Shown here piece by piece: positions 16,929 through 26,642 of a stretch of DNA of 64,000 nt; position 1 is the stretch's first letter; every line of letters begins with the position of its first letter. The position numbers and the translations under genes are program-made. This DNA comes from Flavobacterium sp. N1994. GTDB lineage: Bacteria; Bacteroidota; Bacteroidia; Flavobacteriales; Flavobacteriaceae. The stretch lies in contig NZ_CP109999.1 of NCBI RefSeq assembly GCF_025947145.1, positions 2,046,001 through 2,110,000 of the forward strand, in the 5' to 3' direction. The notes beneath the pieces are model-generated. The model was not told where the DNA came from and searched no databases. It saw nothing but the letters and a program-made list of their open reading frames with translations.

Positions 16929-16969
16929 TTTGTGGGTTTTATTGGCGCAAAAATAATCTTTTTTTCTAA

Positions 16970-17000
16970 AAAATAACGCTCCGTTTGGAGCGTTATTTTA
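16970..17000 (-). terminator. Terminator of the ileS-dksA unit
   Basis: Perfect 12-bp stem AAATAACGCTCC (16971-16982) / GGAGCGTTATTT (16987-16998) with a GTTT loop, T-rich on both sides. lspA probably has its own -7 box TATTTTTG at 16955-16948. Confidence 0.9.
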
Positions 17001-17015
17001 TATCATGTAAAGTGT

Positions 17016-17396
17016 TTATCGTTGCAAGTTTTTTGCCTCAATACTCATAGTAGCATGAGGAACAATTTTTAATCTTTCTTTAGAAATAAGTTTCCCAGTT
17101 ACTTTACAAACACCATAGGTTTTGTTTTCAACACGGAAAAGGGCATTTTTCAAATCACGAATAAACTTTTCTTGACGAATCGCTAATTGCGAATTGGCTT
17201 CTTTTGACATGGTTTCGCTTCCTTCTTCAAATGCTTTAAATGTTGGAGAGGTATCATCCGTTCCATTGTTTAAGTCATTCATATAGGCACTTTTTATCAA
17301 TTCCAAATCGGCTTTTGCCTTTTCCATTTTATTTATGATAATTTCTTTGAACTCTGCTAAATCTGCATCTGAGTATCTCATTTTTTCTTCTACCAT
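17016..17396 (-). CDS. DksA/TraR-family regulator without the zinc cysteines
   Basis: 126 residues: an N-terminal coiled-coil part, then the C4-finger region reading YGVCKVTGKLISKERLKIVPHATMSIEAK. DksA proteins bind in the RNA polymerase secondary channel and act with ppGpp in stringent control. Only the first of the four zinc cysteines is left; the others are Thr, Met/Ser and Ala. The fold must therefore hold without zinc, as in other Cys-poor DksA paralogues. It starts 7 bases after the ileS stop, suggesting joint transcription with ileS. Confidence 0.88.
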   Translation of the reverse strand: MVEEKMRYSDADLAEFKEIIINKMEKAKADLELIKSAYMNDLNNGTDDTSPTFKAFEEGSETMSKEANSQLAIRQEKFIRDLKNALFRVENKTYGVCKVTGKLISKERLKIVPHATMSIEAKNLQR

Positions 17397-17403
17397 CTTT
17401 ATG

Positions 17404-20400
17404 CTATTTTGAGATTAATATTCTTGTTTTTATATTGTCGAATTCTATTTCTGTTCCTTTATCTAAATCAGCCACAAAAGCCAATGTTTCTGTTAAAGTT
17501 TCCGATTTGATATAACTTTCATTAGCATTGACCGCTGTTTCTAATTCGGCATTATGCTGTAAATGAACTTTAATTTTATCGGTCACTTCAAATCCGCTGT
17601 CTTTTCTAAGGTTTTGAATTCGGTTAACCAATTCTCTAGCTATTCCTTCGTTTATAAGTTCCTCCGTTAATGTAATATCCAATGCTACAGTAATTCCATT
17701 AGCATTTGCTACCAACCAACCTGGAATATCTTGTGAAGAAATTTCAACGTCATCGGATGTTAAAATTATACTTTTTCCTGAAATAACAAGCGATAGTTCT
17801 CCTTTTGTATCTAATTCATTTATCTGATCTGGAGTTAAATTTTGTATCTCTTTGGAAATCAATCCCATGTCTTTACCAAAACGAGGACCTAATGCCTTAA
17901 AATTAGGCTTAATTTGTTTCACTAATACTCCTGAAGCATCGTCTAAAAGTTCAATTTCTTTAACGTTTACTTCTGCTTTTATCAGGTCAGAAACCGCCTC
18001 GATTTCAGCACGTTGATTGTCGTCAAGTATTGGAATCATTACCTTTTGCAAAGGTTGACGCACCTTAATCATTTCCTTTTTACGAAGGGATAAAACCAAT
18101 GACGAAACCGTCTGTGCTTTCATCATTTTACTCTCGAGTGATTTATCAACAAAGTTTTCAACCGAAACAGGGAATTTGGCCAAGTGAACGCTAGTAAAAT
18201 CCTCGCTTCCAGTGGTATTAACTAAATCACGATATAACTTGTCCATAAAGAACGGAGCGATAGGCGCTGCTAGTTTTGCTACGTTTAACAAACAAGTATA
18301 TAAAGTTTGGTAAGCCGCAATTTTATCGGTGCCATATTCGCCTTTCCAGAATCTTCTTCGGCACAAACGAACGTACCAGTTGCTTAAATTCTCCTGAACA
18401 AAATCAGATATAGCTCGAGCTGCTCTAGTGGGTTCGTAATCCGCGTAAGCTTCATCTACTGTTTTTATCAAAGTATGCAATTCCGATAGAATCCAACGGT
18501 CTATTTCTGGTCTTTCGTTTAACGGAATTTCAGCTTCGGCGTATTTGAATCCATCAATATTGGCATACAAACTAAAAAACGAATAGGTATTGTATAAGGT
18601 TCCAAAGAATTTACGTCTTACTTCAGCAACTCCTTCAATATCAAATTTTAAGTTATCCCAAGGATTTGCATTGGAAATCATATACCAACGAGTAGCATCA
18701 GGACCGTATTCTGCTAGTGTCGTGAATGGGTCAACGGCGTTACCTAGACGTTTGGACATTTTTTGTCCGTTTTTGTCTAATACCAATCCATTTGACACTA
18801 CATTTTTATAGGCGATTTTATCAAAAACTAAGGTTCCGATGGCATGTAAGGTATAAAACCAACCTCTTGTTTGGTCAACTCCTTCCGCAATAAAATCGGC
18901 TGGGAAGTCTTTGTTTTCGTCTATTTTATCTTTATTTTCAAAAGGATAATGCCATTGTGCATAAGGCATGGCGCCACTATCGAACCAAACGTCAATCAAA
19001 TCGGTTTCCCGCTTCATCGGTTTCCCTGAAGGAGAAACTAAGGTGATGGTATCGACTACATTTTTGTGTAAATCTACTAAATCATAATTGGCCTCACTCA
19101 TATTTCCAACCTCAAACCCTTTGAATGGATTTACGGTTTCTACACCAGCTTGGATGGCTTTTTCAATCGCGTTATACAATTCTTCAACAGAACCGATAAG
19201 CACTTCTTCTTGTTTGTCTTCTGTTCTCCAAATCGGTAATGGAATTCCCCAATATCTTGAACGGGATAAGTTCCAATCGTTAGCATTTTTCAACCAGTTT
19301 CCGAAACGTCCTTCACCAGTTGCTTTGGGCTTCCAGTTGATGGTGTCATTCAAATCGAACATGCGGTCTTTGACATCGGTTACTTTGATAAACCAAGAAT
19401 CTAATGGGTAATACAACAACGGTTCATCTGTTCTCCAACTGTGTGGGTAACTGTGAACGTATTTTTCTACCTTGAAGGCTTTGTTTTCTTCTTTTAACTG
19501 AATAGCAATTTCTACATCGGCTGAACGTTCTGGAGCTTCATTTGCCTCATAATATTCATTCTTTACATATTTCCCTGAATAGTCTCCTAATCCTTGGATA
19601 AATCTACCTTGTAAATCTACTAAAGGTACTGGGTTTCCATTTTCATCTAAAACCAACATTGGAGGAACTTCAGGTGTAGCTTCTTTGGCTACTTTAGCGT
19701 CATCGGCACCAAACGTTGGAGCCGTATGTACAATTCCCGTTCCGTCTTCAGTGGTTACAAAATCTCCCGAAATCACTCTAAAAGCATTCTCAGGATTTTG
19801 ATAAGGTAATACCAAAGGCATTAATTGCTCGTAACGGATTCCGACTAAATCAGTCCCTTTCCTTTCTGCTAAAACTTGGTAGGGTATTTTCTTGTCATCT
19901 GCTTTGTAATTAGCAAAATCGGCATCACTTTCGGCAACAAAATACTTTCCAGCAAATTGTTTTCCCACTAAGTTTTTGGCCAAAATTACATTGACTGGTT
20001 CAAAAGTATATTGATTAAAAGTCTTTACTAAAACGTATTCTATTTTTGGACCAACCGTCAAGGCGGTATTACTTGGCAGCGTCCATGGTGTGGTCGTCCA
20101 AGCTAAAATATGAATAGTACCAAAGCCTTGTAAAAAGCTTGGTAAGGTTTCTGGTTTTGTTTTGAATTGTGCCACCACCGTAGTATCAGTAACATCTCTG
20201 TAACTTCCTGGTTGGTTTACTTCGTGTGAAGACAATCCAGTTCCTGCTTTTGGAGAATACGGTTGGATGGTGTACCCTTTGTATAGTAATCCTTTATCAT
20301 AGATTTGTTTCAACAACCACCAAACGCTTTCCATGTATTTGGATTTGTAGGTCACATACGGATCTTCCATATCTACCCAATAGCCCATTTTTTCGGTAAG

Positions 20401-20805
20401 GTCGTTCCATACGTCAGTATAACGCATTACGGTTCGTTTACAAGCTTCGTTGTATTCTTCGATGGAAATGGTTTTCCCGATATCTTCTTTGGTGATGCCT
20501 AATTCTTTTTCGGTACCTAATTCAACAGGCAATCCGTGAGTATCCCATCCCGCTTTACGCTTCACTTGGAATCCCTTTTGAGTTTTATAACGACAAAAAA
20601 TATCTTTAATCGCACGTGCCATCACGTGGTGAATTCCAGGCAAACCATTAGCTGATGGTGGTCCTTCAAAAAACACATATGGTGTAGCGCCTTCACGAGA
20701 CGTTACGCTTTGTTCAAAGACATTATTTTTTTTCCAGAAATCAAGAACTTCAGAAGCCACAGTAGGCAAGTCAAGTCCTTTGTATTCAGTAAACTTAGTA
20801 CTCAT
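17404..20805 (-). CDS. ileS: Isoleucyl-tRNA synthetase, type 2
   Basis: 1133 residues. Class I synthetase charging tRNA-Ile, with an editing domain that removes Val-tRNA-Ile. The HIGH-type motif stands in GPPSANGLPGIHHVMAR (about residue 50), the editing domain at about 200-420 with AWTTTPWTLPSN, and KMSKR in KNGQKMSKRLGN (near 680). The class I C-terminal anticodon-binding domain follows. The HIGH region, the length and the lack of a C-terminal zinc-finger Cys cluster point to the eukaryote-like IleS2 branch, which is known for intrinsic mupirocin tolerance. It heads the ileS-dksA unit. Confidence 0.96.
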   Translation of the reverse strand: MSTKFTEYKGLDLPTVASEVLDFWKKNNVFEQSVTSREGATPYVFFEGPPSANGLPGIHHVMARAIKDIFCRYKTQKGFQVKRKAGWDTHGLPVELGTEKELGITKEDIGKTISIEEYNEACKRTVMRYTDVWNDLTEKMGYWVDMEDPYVTYKSKYMESVWWLLKQIYDKGLLYKGYTIQPYSPKAGTGLSSHEVNQPGSYRDVTDTTVVAQFKTKPETLPSFLQGFGTIHILAWTTTPWTLPSNTALTVGPKIEYVLVKTFNQYTFEPVNVILAKNLVGKQFAGKYFVAESDADFANYKADDKKIPYQVLAERKGTDLVGIRYEQLMPLVLPYQNPENAFRVISGDFVTTEDGTGIVHTAPTFGADDAKVAKEATPEVPPMLVLDENGNPVPLVDLQGRFIQGLGDYSGKYVKNEYYEANEAPERSADVEIAIQLKEENKAFKVEKYVHSYPHSWRTDEPLLYYPLDSWFIKVTDVKDRMFDLNDTINWKPKATGEGRFGNWLKNANDWNLSRSRYWGIPLPIWRTEDKQEEVLIGSVEELYNAIEKAIQAGVETVNPFKGFEVGNMSEANYDLVDLHKNVVDTITLVSPSGKPMKRETDLIDVWFDSGAMPYAQWHYPFENKDKIDENKDFPADFIAEGVDQTRGWFYTLHAIGTLVFDKIAYKNVVSNGLVLDKNGQKMSKRLGNAVDPFTTLAEYGPDATRWYMISNANPWDNLKFDIEGVAEVRRKFFGTLYNTYSFFSLYANIDGFKYAEAEIPLNERPEIDRWILSELHTLIKTVDEAYADYEPTRAARAISDFVQENLSNWYVRLCRRRFWKGEYGTDKIAAYQTLYTCLLNVAKLAAPIAPFFMDKLYRDLVNTTGSEDFTSVHLAKFPVSVENFVDKSLESKMMKAQTVSSLVLSLRKKEMIKVRQPLQKVMIPILDDNQRAEIEAVSDLIKAEVNVKEIELLDDASGVLVKQIKPNFKALGPRFGKDMGLISKEIQNLTPDQINELDTKGELSLVISGKSIILTSDDVEISSQDIPGWLVANANGITVALDITLTEELINEGIARELVNRIQNLRKDSGFEVTDKIKVHLQHNAELETAVNANESYIKSETLTETLAFVADLDKGTEIEFDNIKTRILISK

Positions 20806-20956
20806 TTTTGTCGTTTTCTTTAATCAGTTTGCGAAAGTAATAAATAGTTGTGAGTTATGCGTGATGCGTGATAAGTTTTTGCGTTAGTTGTCTTAGCTTA
20901 CATCTGTAATAATTGACATTCATAACCTTTGAATACCGTTTGCTTCCTAGTAAAAG

Positions 20957-21050
20957 CATAGCAATACCATAGCAAATCCATATCGAGTCCATAAAAAATT
21001 AAAAAACTATGGAGTAGCTATGGAGTAGCTATGGAGTAGGTATGGACTAG
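20957..21050 (+). repeat. Mirrored pair of 11-bp tandem repeat arrays
   Basis: This lies in the 311-base gene-free gap between recO and ileS (20806-21116). Left arm: four 11-base units each starting CATA (20957, 20968, 20979, 20990). Right arm: CTATGGAGTAG three times (21007, 21018, 21029) plus GTATGGACTAG (21040). The right unit is the reverse complement of the left type, so the 94 bases form a long imperfect hairpin around an A-rich centre. A further perfect stem, CTTTTAG (21067-21073) / CTAAAAG (21079-21085), lies beyond it and could be the weak recO terminator. No reading frame runs through the gap. Confidence 0.8.
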
Positions 21051-21116
21051 CTCAAAAGAAAACGGCCTTTTAGAATTACTAAAAGTTGATTTTAGAAAGG
21101 TATTAATTGGGTAGCT

Positions 21117-21830
21117 TTAAGCAAAAATTTCTTTTAAAACCTCTAGTGATTTTGGGTTTTTAAAGCCATCGAGATGATTGGTATAATAGGAAAGAAGTGT
21201 TTTCAGAAGAATTTGTCTTTCTATTCCAGCAAAGACTTTTTGATTGCTATCAAATTTAAGTTGAAGCAATCGTTTGAACAAATGAGTTTCGTGCTCGCTA
21301 AGGCAACTTGTTCCTTGAAAAGGAATAAATATGCCTTCTTTTAAGTCAAAAAACTTGAAATCAATTTCTGTGTCGTCGGGGTAAAACCCGAGGAATTTAG
21401 TCATCTCTAGCATCAATATTAAATGGAAATTGGCTACTTCATCATGGGCGTCAAGCCAAAGCAAAGCAGATTCTAAGAATAGATAGAGATTTTCGTTTTT
21501 TTCTTCTTCGTGGATACTGTGATGGAGGATTTCAGAGAGAAACATAACGATAGTACTTTTTACAATATCGCTGCTGATAGTTTGGTAGGCATGTGCCAAT
21601 TTTATCTCTTTGAAATGTTCAAGCGTGCCTTTATTTTTATGATTGGCTTCTATTTCGAGTAAGGTCAGCGATTGAAAATAGGCAATCTTTTGGTTTGATT
21701 TTTTAGCCGAAAAAGCATTGGGTACAAAATAACTTTTTAGCCCATCAGATTGGGTCAAGCATTTCACAATCAAGCTTTTTTCCTGATATTTTATGGATGA
21801 AATGACGATGGCTTTAGTTTTGACTAGCAT
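21117..21830 (-). CDS. recO: DNA repair protein RecO
   Basis: 237 residues from the ATG at 21830. RecO helps load RecA on single-stranded DNA with RecR in the RecF pathway and anneals complementary strands. The N-terminal OB-fold is recognisable: TKAIVISSIKYQEKSLIVKCLTQSDG and SYFVPNAF. The alpha-helical C-terminal part follows. The four-Cys zinc motif of many RecO proteins is absent; only a lone CLSEHE remains. The frame is open further upstream inside porZ, but TAATG overlap with the porZ stop fixes the start. It is translationally coupled to porZ. Confidence 0.9.
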   Translation of the reverse strand: MLVKTKAIVISSIKYQEKSLIVKCLTQSDGLKSYFVPNAFSAKKSNQKIAYFQSLTLLEIEANHKNKGTLEHFKEIKLAHAYQTISSDIVKSTIVMFLSEILHHSIHEEEKNENLYLFLESALLWLDAHDEVANFHLILMLEMTKFLGFYPDDTEIDFKFFDLKEGIFIPFQGTSCLSEHETHLFKRLLQLKFDSNQKVFAGIERQILLKTLLSYYTNHLDGFKNPKSLEVLKEIFA

Positions 21831-24121
21831 TATCTGATAATCATCACTTTTTTGACGGCAGTTTCTGAACCATCCGCTGCTGCGATAAAAATCATGTAAA
21901 CCCCCGAAGCTACTTGGTATTTTCCGAAAGCCGTGGTGTCCCATTCAATGGTTCCTCCTTCTGAAGTGGTTTCGTATACTAAATTCCCTTCGATATCAGC
22001 AATTTTGATATTGGCTTTTGAAATTAATCCAGCTATTTTAACGGTACCTGTAAATTCAGGTCGGACTGGATTTGGATACACATAAACAGCATCCAGATTA
22101 TCTGCTGGTCTGGTTGAAGTTCCTTGAAAAGAAACTAATCCTTTGTCTGTTGCAAAGAAAACTTCTCCGGTAGTGGCATTGATTTCAACATCATTTACAA
22201 TATCACTGGGTAAAGGCGAATTATCAGTTGTGAAATGATAAATCGTTTCTTGTCCATTGGAAGAAACCAGAAAGACTCCTGAATCGGCAGTTGCTATCCA
22301 TTTTTGATTGGAACCATTTACAGCAATATCGGTTATATATAATTGTCCTAACAATTCACTCGGGGTACCATTTTCTAAAATGATTATCGAATTAGCCTTT
22401 ATTTGTTCTGTCGAATTATAACTGCTGGTACTTGAAATAACTCTTAATCCACGGTTTGTTCCTATCCATACTTGACTTCGATTGTCTATAGCTAAGGCTC
22501 TAACGTCAACTGAGGGAAGGTTCCCCAGGTCTACTCCTTCGGTAATTTTTTTATAAACATTATCACTTTCATTAAAAGCAATAACACCATCAAGATAAGT
22601 TGCCATCCATTTTGTACCACTTTTATCAATCGCAATCCTAGAAAAATCACCATTATTATAATCGGATAAAATAGTTGACATATCATAAGCTTGCCATGAA
22701 CCGCCTTGTCTTAAGACATTCAATCCATTTTTTACACGACTATTGGTAACCCATAAATTCCCCGATCGATCAAAAGCCGAAGCCGAAATTCTTATACCAG
22801 TAGTTGAAGGGGAGCCGAGCGATTTCAAGCTACTATTACTTTCATTAAAAAGTGTTGTTGGAATGTCTGATTCCAATTCTAATAACCCTCTATTATAGGA
22901 ACTTGCAAATACTTTTGTTTCATCATTTGGGTTTACAGTAATTCTTGTTAATGCTTCAGTGCTGGGAAGATCACTATAGGGAATATAAGTCCATAAATTG
23001 GTCTCATTGTATTTACTTATTCCAAATTGAGTAAGAGAAAATCCAATGTAAGTATACGGGTTGTAGGTTATATCATATCCTCCATAAACGGCCCATAAAT
23101 TTGAAGAAGAGCTATTTAAAGAGAAGATATTATTCATTTTTGGACCATTAGGCATTAAAAATTCAAAATTGGTTGGATTGCTAATGGTACTGGAAACTAT
23201 TCCGTTTTCATTTGTACCTATGTACAGGGTATTATTTACGACCGTTGCACAAGAAAATGTTACTGGAATGCTTGTTATTTGTGATGTTTGTATATGTATC
23301 GTTTGAGCTAAGGAAGTGTTGTAAACATAAACATTGTTGGCAGTAGTTACAATCAAATAATTATCATACACTCTGATATCAAGACCTGACTGACCCATAT
23401 CACCAATCTCAACTTGGGTATTGCCCACATATTTGTAAAGTTTATTATTAGTACTCATCACAATCAATTGATTGTTAAAAGTTACAATTCCTGTTAAATA
23501 GCCATTATCAAAAACCTGCCATTGTGCAAAATCATTCAAATTTGGGTTGGTTATCGCCGCTTTTCTAATGCCGTAATATTGAGTATTGGCATAAATATCA
23601 CCATTAAAAATAGTAGTTTGGTACACCTTTATTTCCAATCCATTAGGCCCAATAAAATAAGTGTCTCCAAACTCTAAAGTGTTTAGATTATATTGCACGA
23701 TTCCAAAATCACAAGACACATAAACAATCCCTTGGTATTCCATAAAGTGATTCACTTTTTTGATATTAGCGGGAATGTTTTTATTAATAATATCTACTAC
23801 TTTTAAGATACTTCCATCAGCATCATTGATAACAATTAGTAGCCCATTTTCATAGCCGACAATTGTTTTATTGGTTGTTTCACTATGATAAATGGCAGAA
23901 ATAGTTTGTCCAGAAAGACCATCTATTGTATTGGTGGTTTTAAGCTCATTGGTAGTTAAATTTTTGGAAAACAGCGAATTTTCGGCGGCGGCATAAATTC
24001 TAGTGGTTGATTCGGAAACATCCTTAATTTTATTATAGGAAAAGTATCCTTTCCAATTTTGATTTTGGGAAAAGCCTAATTGAAACGCGAGTATCAGAAG
24101 CCACAGAAAATACTTTTTCAT
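21830..24121 (-). CDS. porZ: PorZ, type IX secretion accessory protein
   Basis: 763 residues from the ATG at 24121. A signal peptide (MKKYFLWLL to about residue 18) is followed by two beta-propeller-like regions built of two-component-regulator-propeller repeats (for example TIDGLSGQTISAIYHS, IDNRSQVWIGTNRGLR and NGSNQKWIATADSGVFLVS). A C-terminal T9SS sorting domain (about 680-763) contains YVYPNPVRPEF and GKYQVASGVYMIFI. PorZ is a cell-surface part of the T9SS attachment complex that delivers anionic LPS to cargo proteins. Longer in-frame starts overlap the -7 box at 24140-24147 and the gdhA terminator. It is coupled to recO downstream, an arrangement I recall in other Flavobacteria. Confidence 0.9.
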   Translation of the reverse strand: MKKYFLWLLILAFQLGFSQNQNWKGYFSYNKIKDVSESTTRIYAAAENSLFSKNLTTNELKTTNTIDGLSGQTISAIYHSETTNKTIVGYENGLLIVINDADGSILKVVDIINKNIPANIKKVNHFMEYQGIVYVSCDFGIVQYNLNTLEFGDTYFIGPNGLEIKVYQTTIFNGDIYANTQYYGIRKAAITNPNLNDFAQWQVFDNGYLTGIVTFNNQLIVMSTNNKLYKYVGNTQVEIGDMGQSGLDIRVYDNYLIVTTANNVYVYNTSLAQTIHIQTSQITSIPVTFSCATVVNNTLYIGTNENGIVSSTISNPTNFEFLMPNGPKMNNIFSLNSSSSNLWAVYGGYDITYNPYTYIGFSLTQFGISKYNETNLWTYIPYSDLPSTEALTRITVNPNDETKVFASSYNRGLLELESDIPTTLFNESNSSLKSLGSPSTTGIRISASAFDRSGNLWVTNSRVKNGLNVLRQGGSWQAYDMSTILSDYNNGDFSRIAIDKSGTKWMATYLDGVIAFNESDNVYKKITEGVDLGNLPSVDVRALAIDNRSQVWIGTNRGLRVISSTSSYNSTEQIKANSIIILENGTPSELLGQLYITDIAVNGSNQKWIATADSGVFLVSSNGQETIYHFTTDNSPLPSDIVNDVEINATTGEVFFATDKGLVSFQGTSTRPADNLDAVYVYPNPVRPEFTGTVKIAGLISKANIKIADIEGNLVYETTSEGGTIEWDTTAFGKYQVASGVYMIFIAAADGSETAVKKVMIIR

Positions 24122-24139
24122 TAAAAAACAATTTGCATA

Positions 24140-24147
24140 CAAATATA
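24140..24147 (-). promoter_or_regulatory. -7 box of porZ-recO
   Basis: Minus-strand TATATTTG, an exact TAnnTTTG match, ends 18 bases before the porZ ATG at 24121. No -33 TTTG at proper distance. It supports the short porZ start. Confidence 0.5.
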
Positions 24148-24186
24148 GTATAAACGGGAAAATTATCCTTTTGTTGTATGAGCATA

Positions 24187-24218
24187 AAAAAATGCCCTCA
24201 TTGCTGAGGACATTTTTT
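24187..24218 (-). terminator. gdhA terminator
   Basis: Hairpin CCTCA (24196-24200... CCTCA) / TGAGG (24205-24209) extended by AAAATG / CATTTT across one mismatch, with A-run and T-run flanks. It lies 28 bases beyond the gdhA stop codon. Confidence 0.8.
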
Positions 24219-24245
24219 AGTTTTGGTTGGTTTTTATTTTTGGTT

Positions 24246-25592
<1,347 letters not shown>

Positions 25593-25637
25593 TTATACTA
25601 TTACTGTTTTTTAAGAAATCGATTTCGTAAAATCGGA

Positions 25638-25645
25638 CAAATATA
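25638..25645 (-). promoter_or_regulatory. -7 box of gdhA
   Basis: Minus-strand TATATTTG (25645-25638), giving a leader of about 42 bases before the ATG at 25589. No clear -33 element. Farther up the same gap are two small hairpins (about 25697-25716 and 25720-25743) of unknown role. Confidence 0.5.
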
Positions 25646-25817
25646 CATTTTATTCAAATAAAGGCGTTATTTTTTTTAAATTCTACTTGTTTTTATGGTT
25701 ATGTTATGAAAACATAAATAAAGGTATCAAACTGATGACCTTTAAAACTATTTGATTATTTTTTCGTATATAAATCAAGTATTTTTTATTTTATTTTATA
25801 ACTGATTGATGTTTTTA

Positions 25818-25825
25818 TATATTTG
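25818..25825 (+). promoter_or_regulatory. -7 box of the 25847 outer-membrane protein gene
   Basis: TATATTTG, exact TAnnTTTG. It covers the TTG at 25823 that could otherwise be read as a start codon, so translation must begin at a later ATG (25847 or 25853). Confidence 0.55.
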
Positions 25826-25846
25826 TCGAGATTTGAACTAATTAGT

Positions 25847-26635
25847 ATGCAAATGCCCAAGAAATTTATCATAACCTTATTGTTGTTATTTTGTTTATCA
25901 AATAGCGCAAATGCTCAATTTGGCTTTTCTCATGAAATCGGCGCCATTGTGGGTCCTGTTGCTTTTCAATCTGATTATGGGGAGAGACATGATCTTAAAA
26001 CCAATTTGGGAAATACCGGTTATGGTATTGGGATTATTCATTATTTGAATTTCTCTTATAGAGCAGAATGTAATTGTTATACCCCTGAAACTTATTTTAA
26101 TGACCACTTTAAATTAAGAAGTGAATTGTCCTATAATAAAACCAATCTTAAGCACTATGGTCAATGGGTAGATCCAAGTAGAACCTCTTTAGTTGCTGAT
26201 CAATTGAGAGCGATGAGAGGAAGTACAGCGGTAACTAATATTGGTATGCAATTAGAGTTTTTCCCATTTAGTGTAAGAGAGTTTACCTCTACAATTGGCT
26301 CGTTAGCTCCATTTATAAGTTTGGGAGGGCAATTCAGTTTTTATGATCCTAAAGCTTGGTCAGAATTAGGTCCGTTAAACACGCCGATATCTACACCTAT
26401 TAAATACATGAATGCTACAACTAATCAAGGTGGTACTGTTTGGTCAATAGTTTCGAGTGTTGGTTGCCGATATAAATTGACTGAATTATCCGATTTGATG
26501 TTGGATATGAGACTTCAATATTACTTTTCGAATTGGGTTGATGGTTTGAATCCTGACCCAACTAGATATCCAGAAAACAGAGCAAACGATTGGAATGTAT
26601 GGCTTAATTTTGGATATATATACTATCTTAACTAG
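25847..26635 (+). CDS. Outer-membrane beta-barrel protein, flavobacterial family
   Basis: About 262 residues from the ATG at 25847 (or 260 from 25853). A signal peptide ends at SNSANAQ, followed by GFSHEIGAIVGPVAFQSDYGERHD and alternating amphipathic strands ending in the aromatic WNVWLNFGYIYYLN, typical of an outer-membrane barrel. I recall a Bacteroidota-only family annotated as THC0290_0291 family protein with this N-terminus, but its function is unknown. Two close cysteines (AECNCYTPE) fall in a predicted loop. The gene is transcribed alone, convergent with hflX, with only 7 bases between the stops. Confidence 0.75.
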   Translation: MQMPKKFIITLLLLFCLSNSANAQFGFSHEIGAIVGPVAFQSDYGERHDLKTNLGNTGYGIGIIHYLNFSYRAECNCYTPETYFNDHFKLRSELSYNKTNLKHYGQWVDPSRTSLVADQLRAMRGSTAVTNIGMQLEFFPFSVREFTSTIGSLAPFISLGGQFSFYDPKAWSELGPLNTPISTPIKYMNATTNQGGTVWSIVSSVGCRYKLTELSDLMLDMRLQYYFSNWVDGLNPDPTRYPENRANDWNVWLNFGYIYYLN

Positions 26636-26642
26636 TAGTTAG

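Noticed and set aside
21831..21944. Longer N-terminus of RecO
   Set aside because: It lies inside porZ in another frame; the OB-fold starts right after the ATG at 21830, which overlaps the porZ stop.
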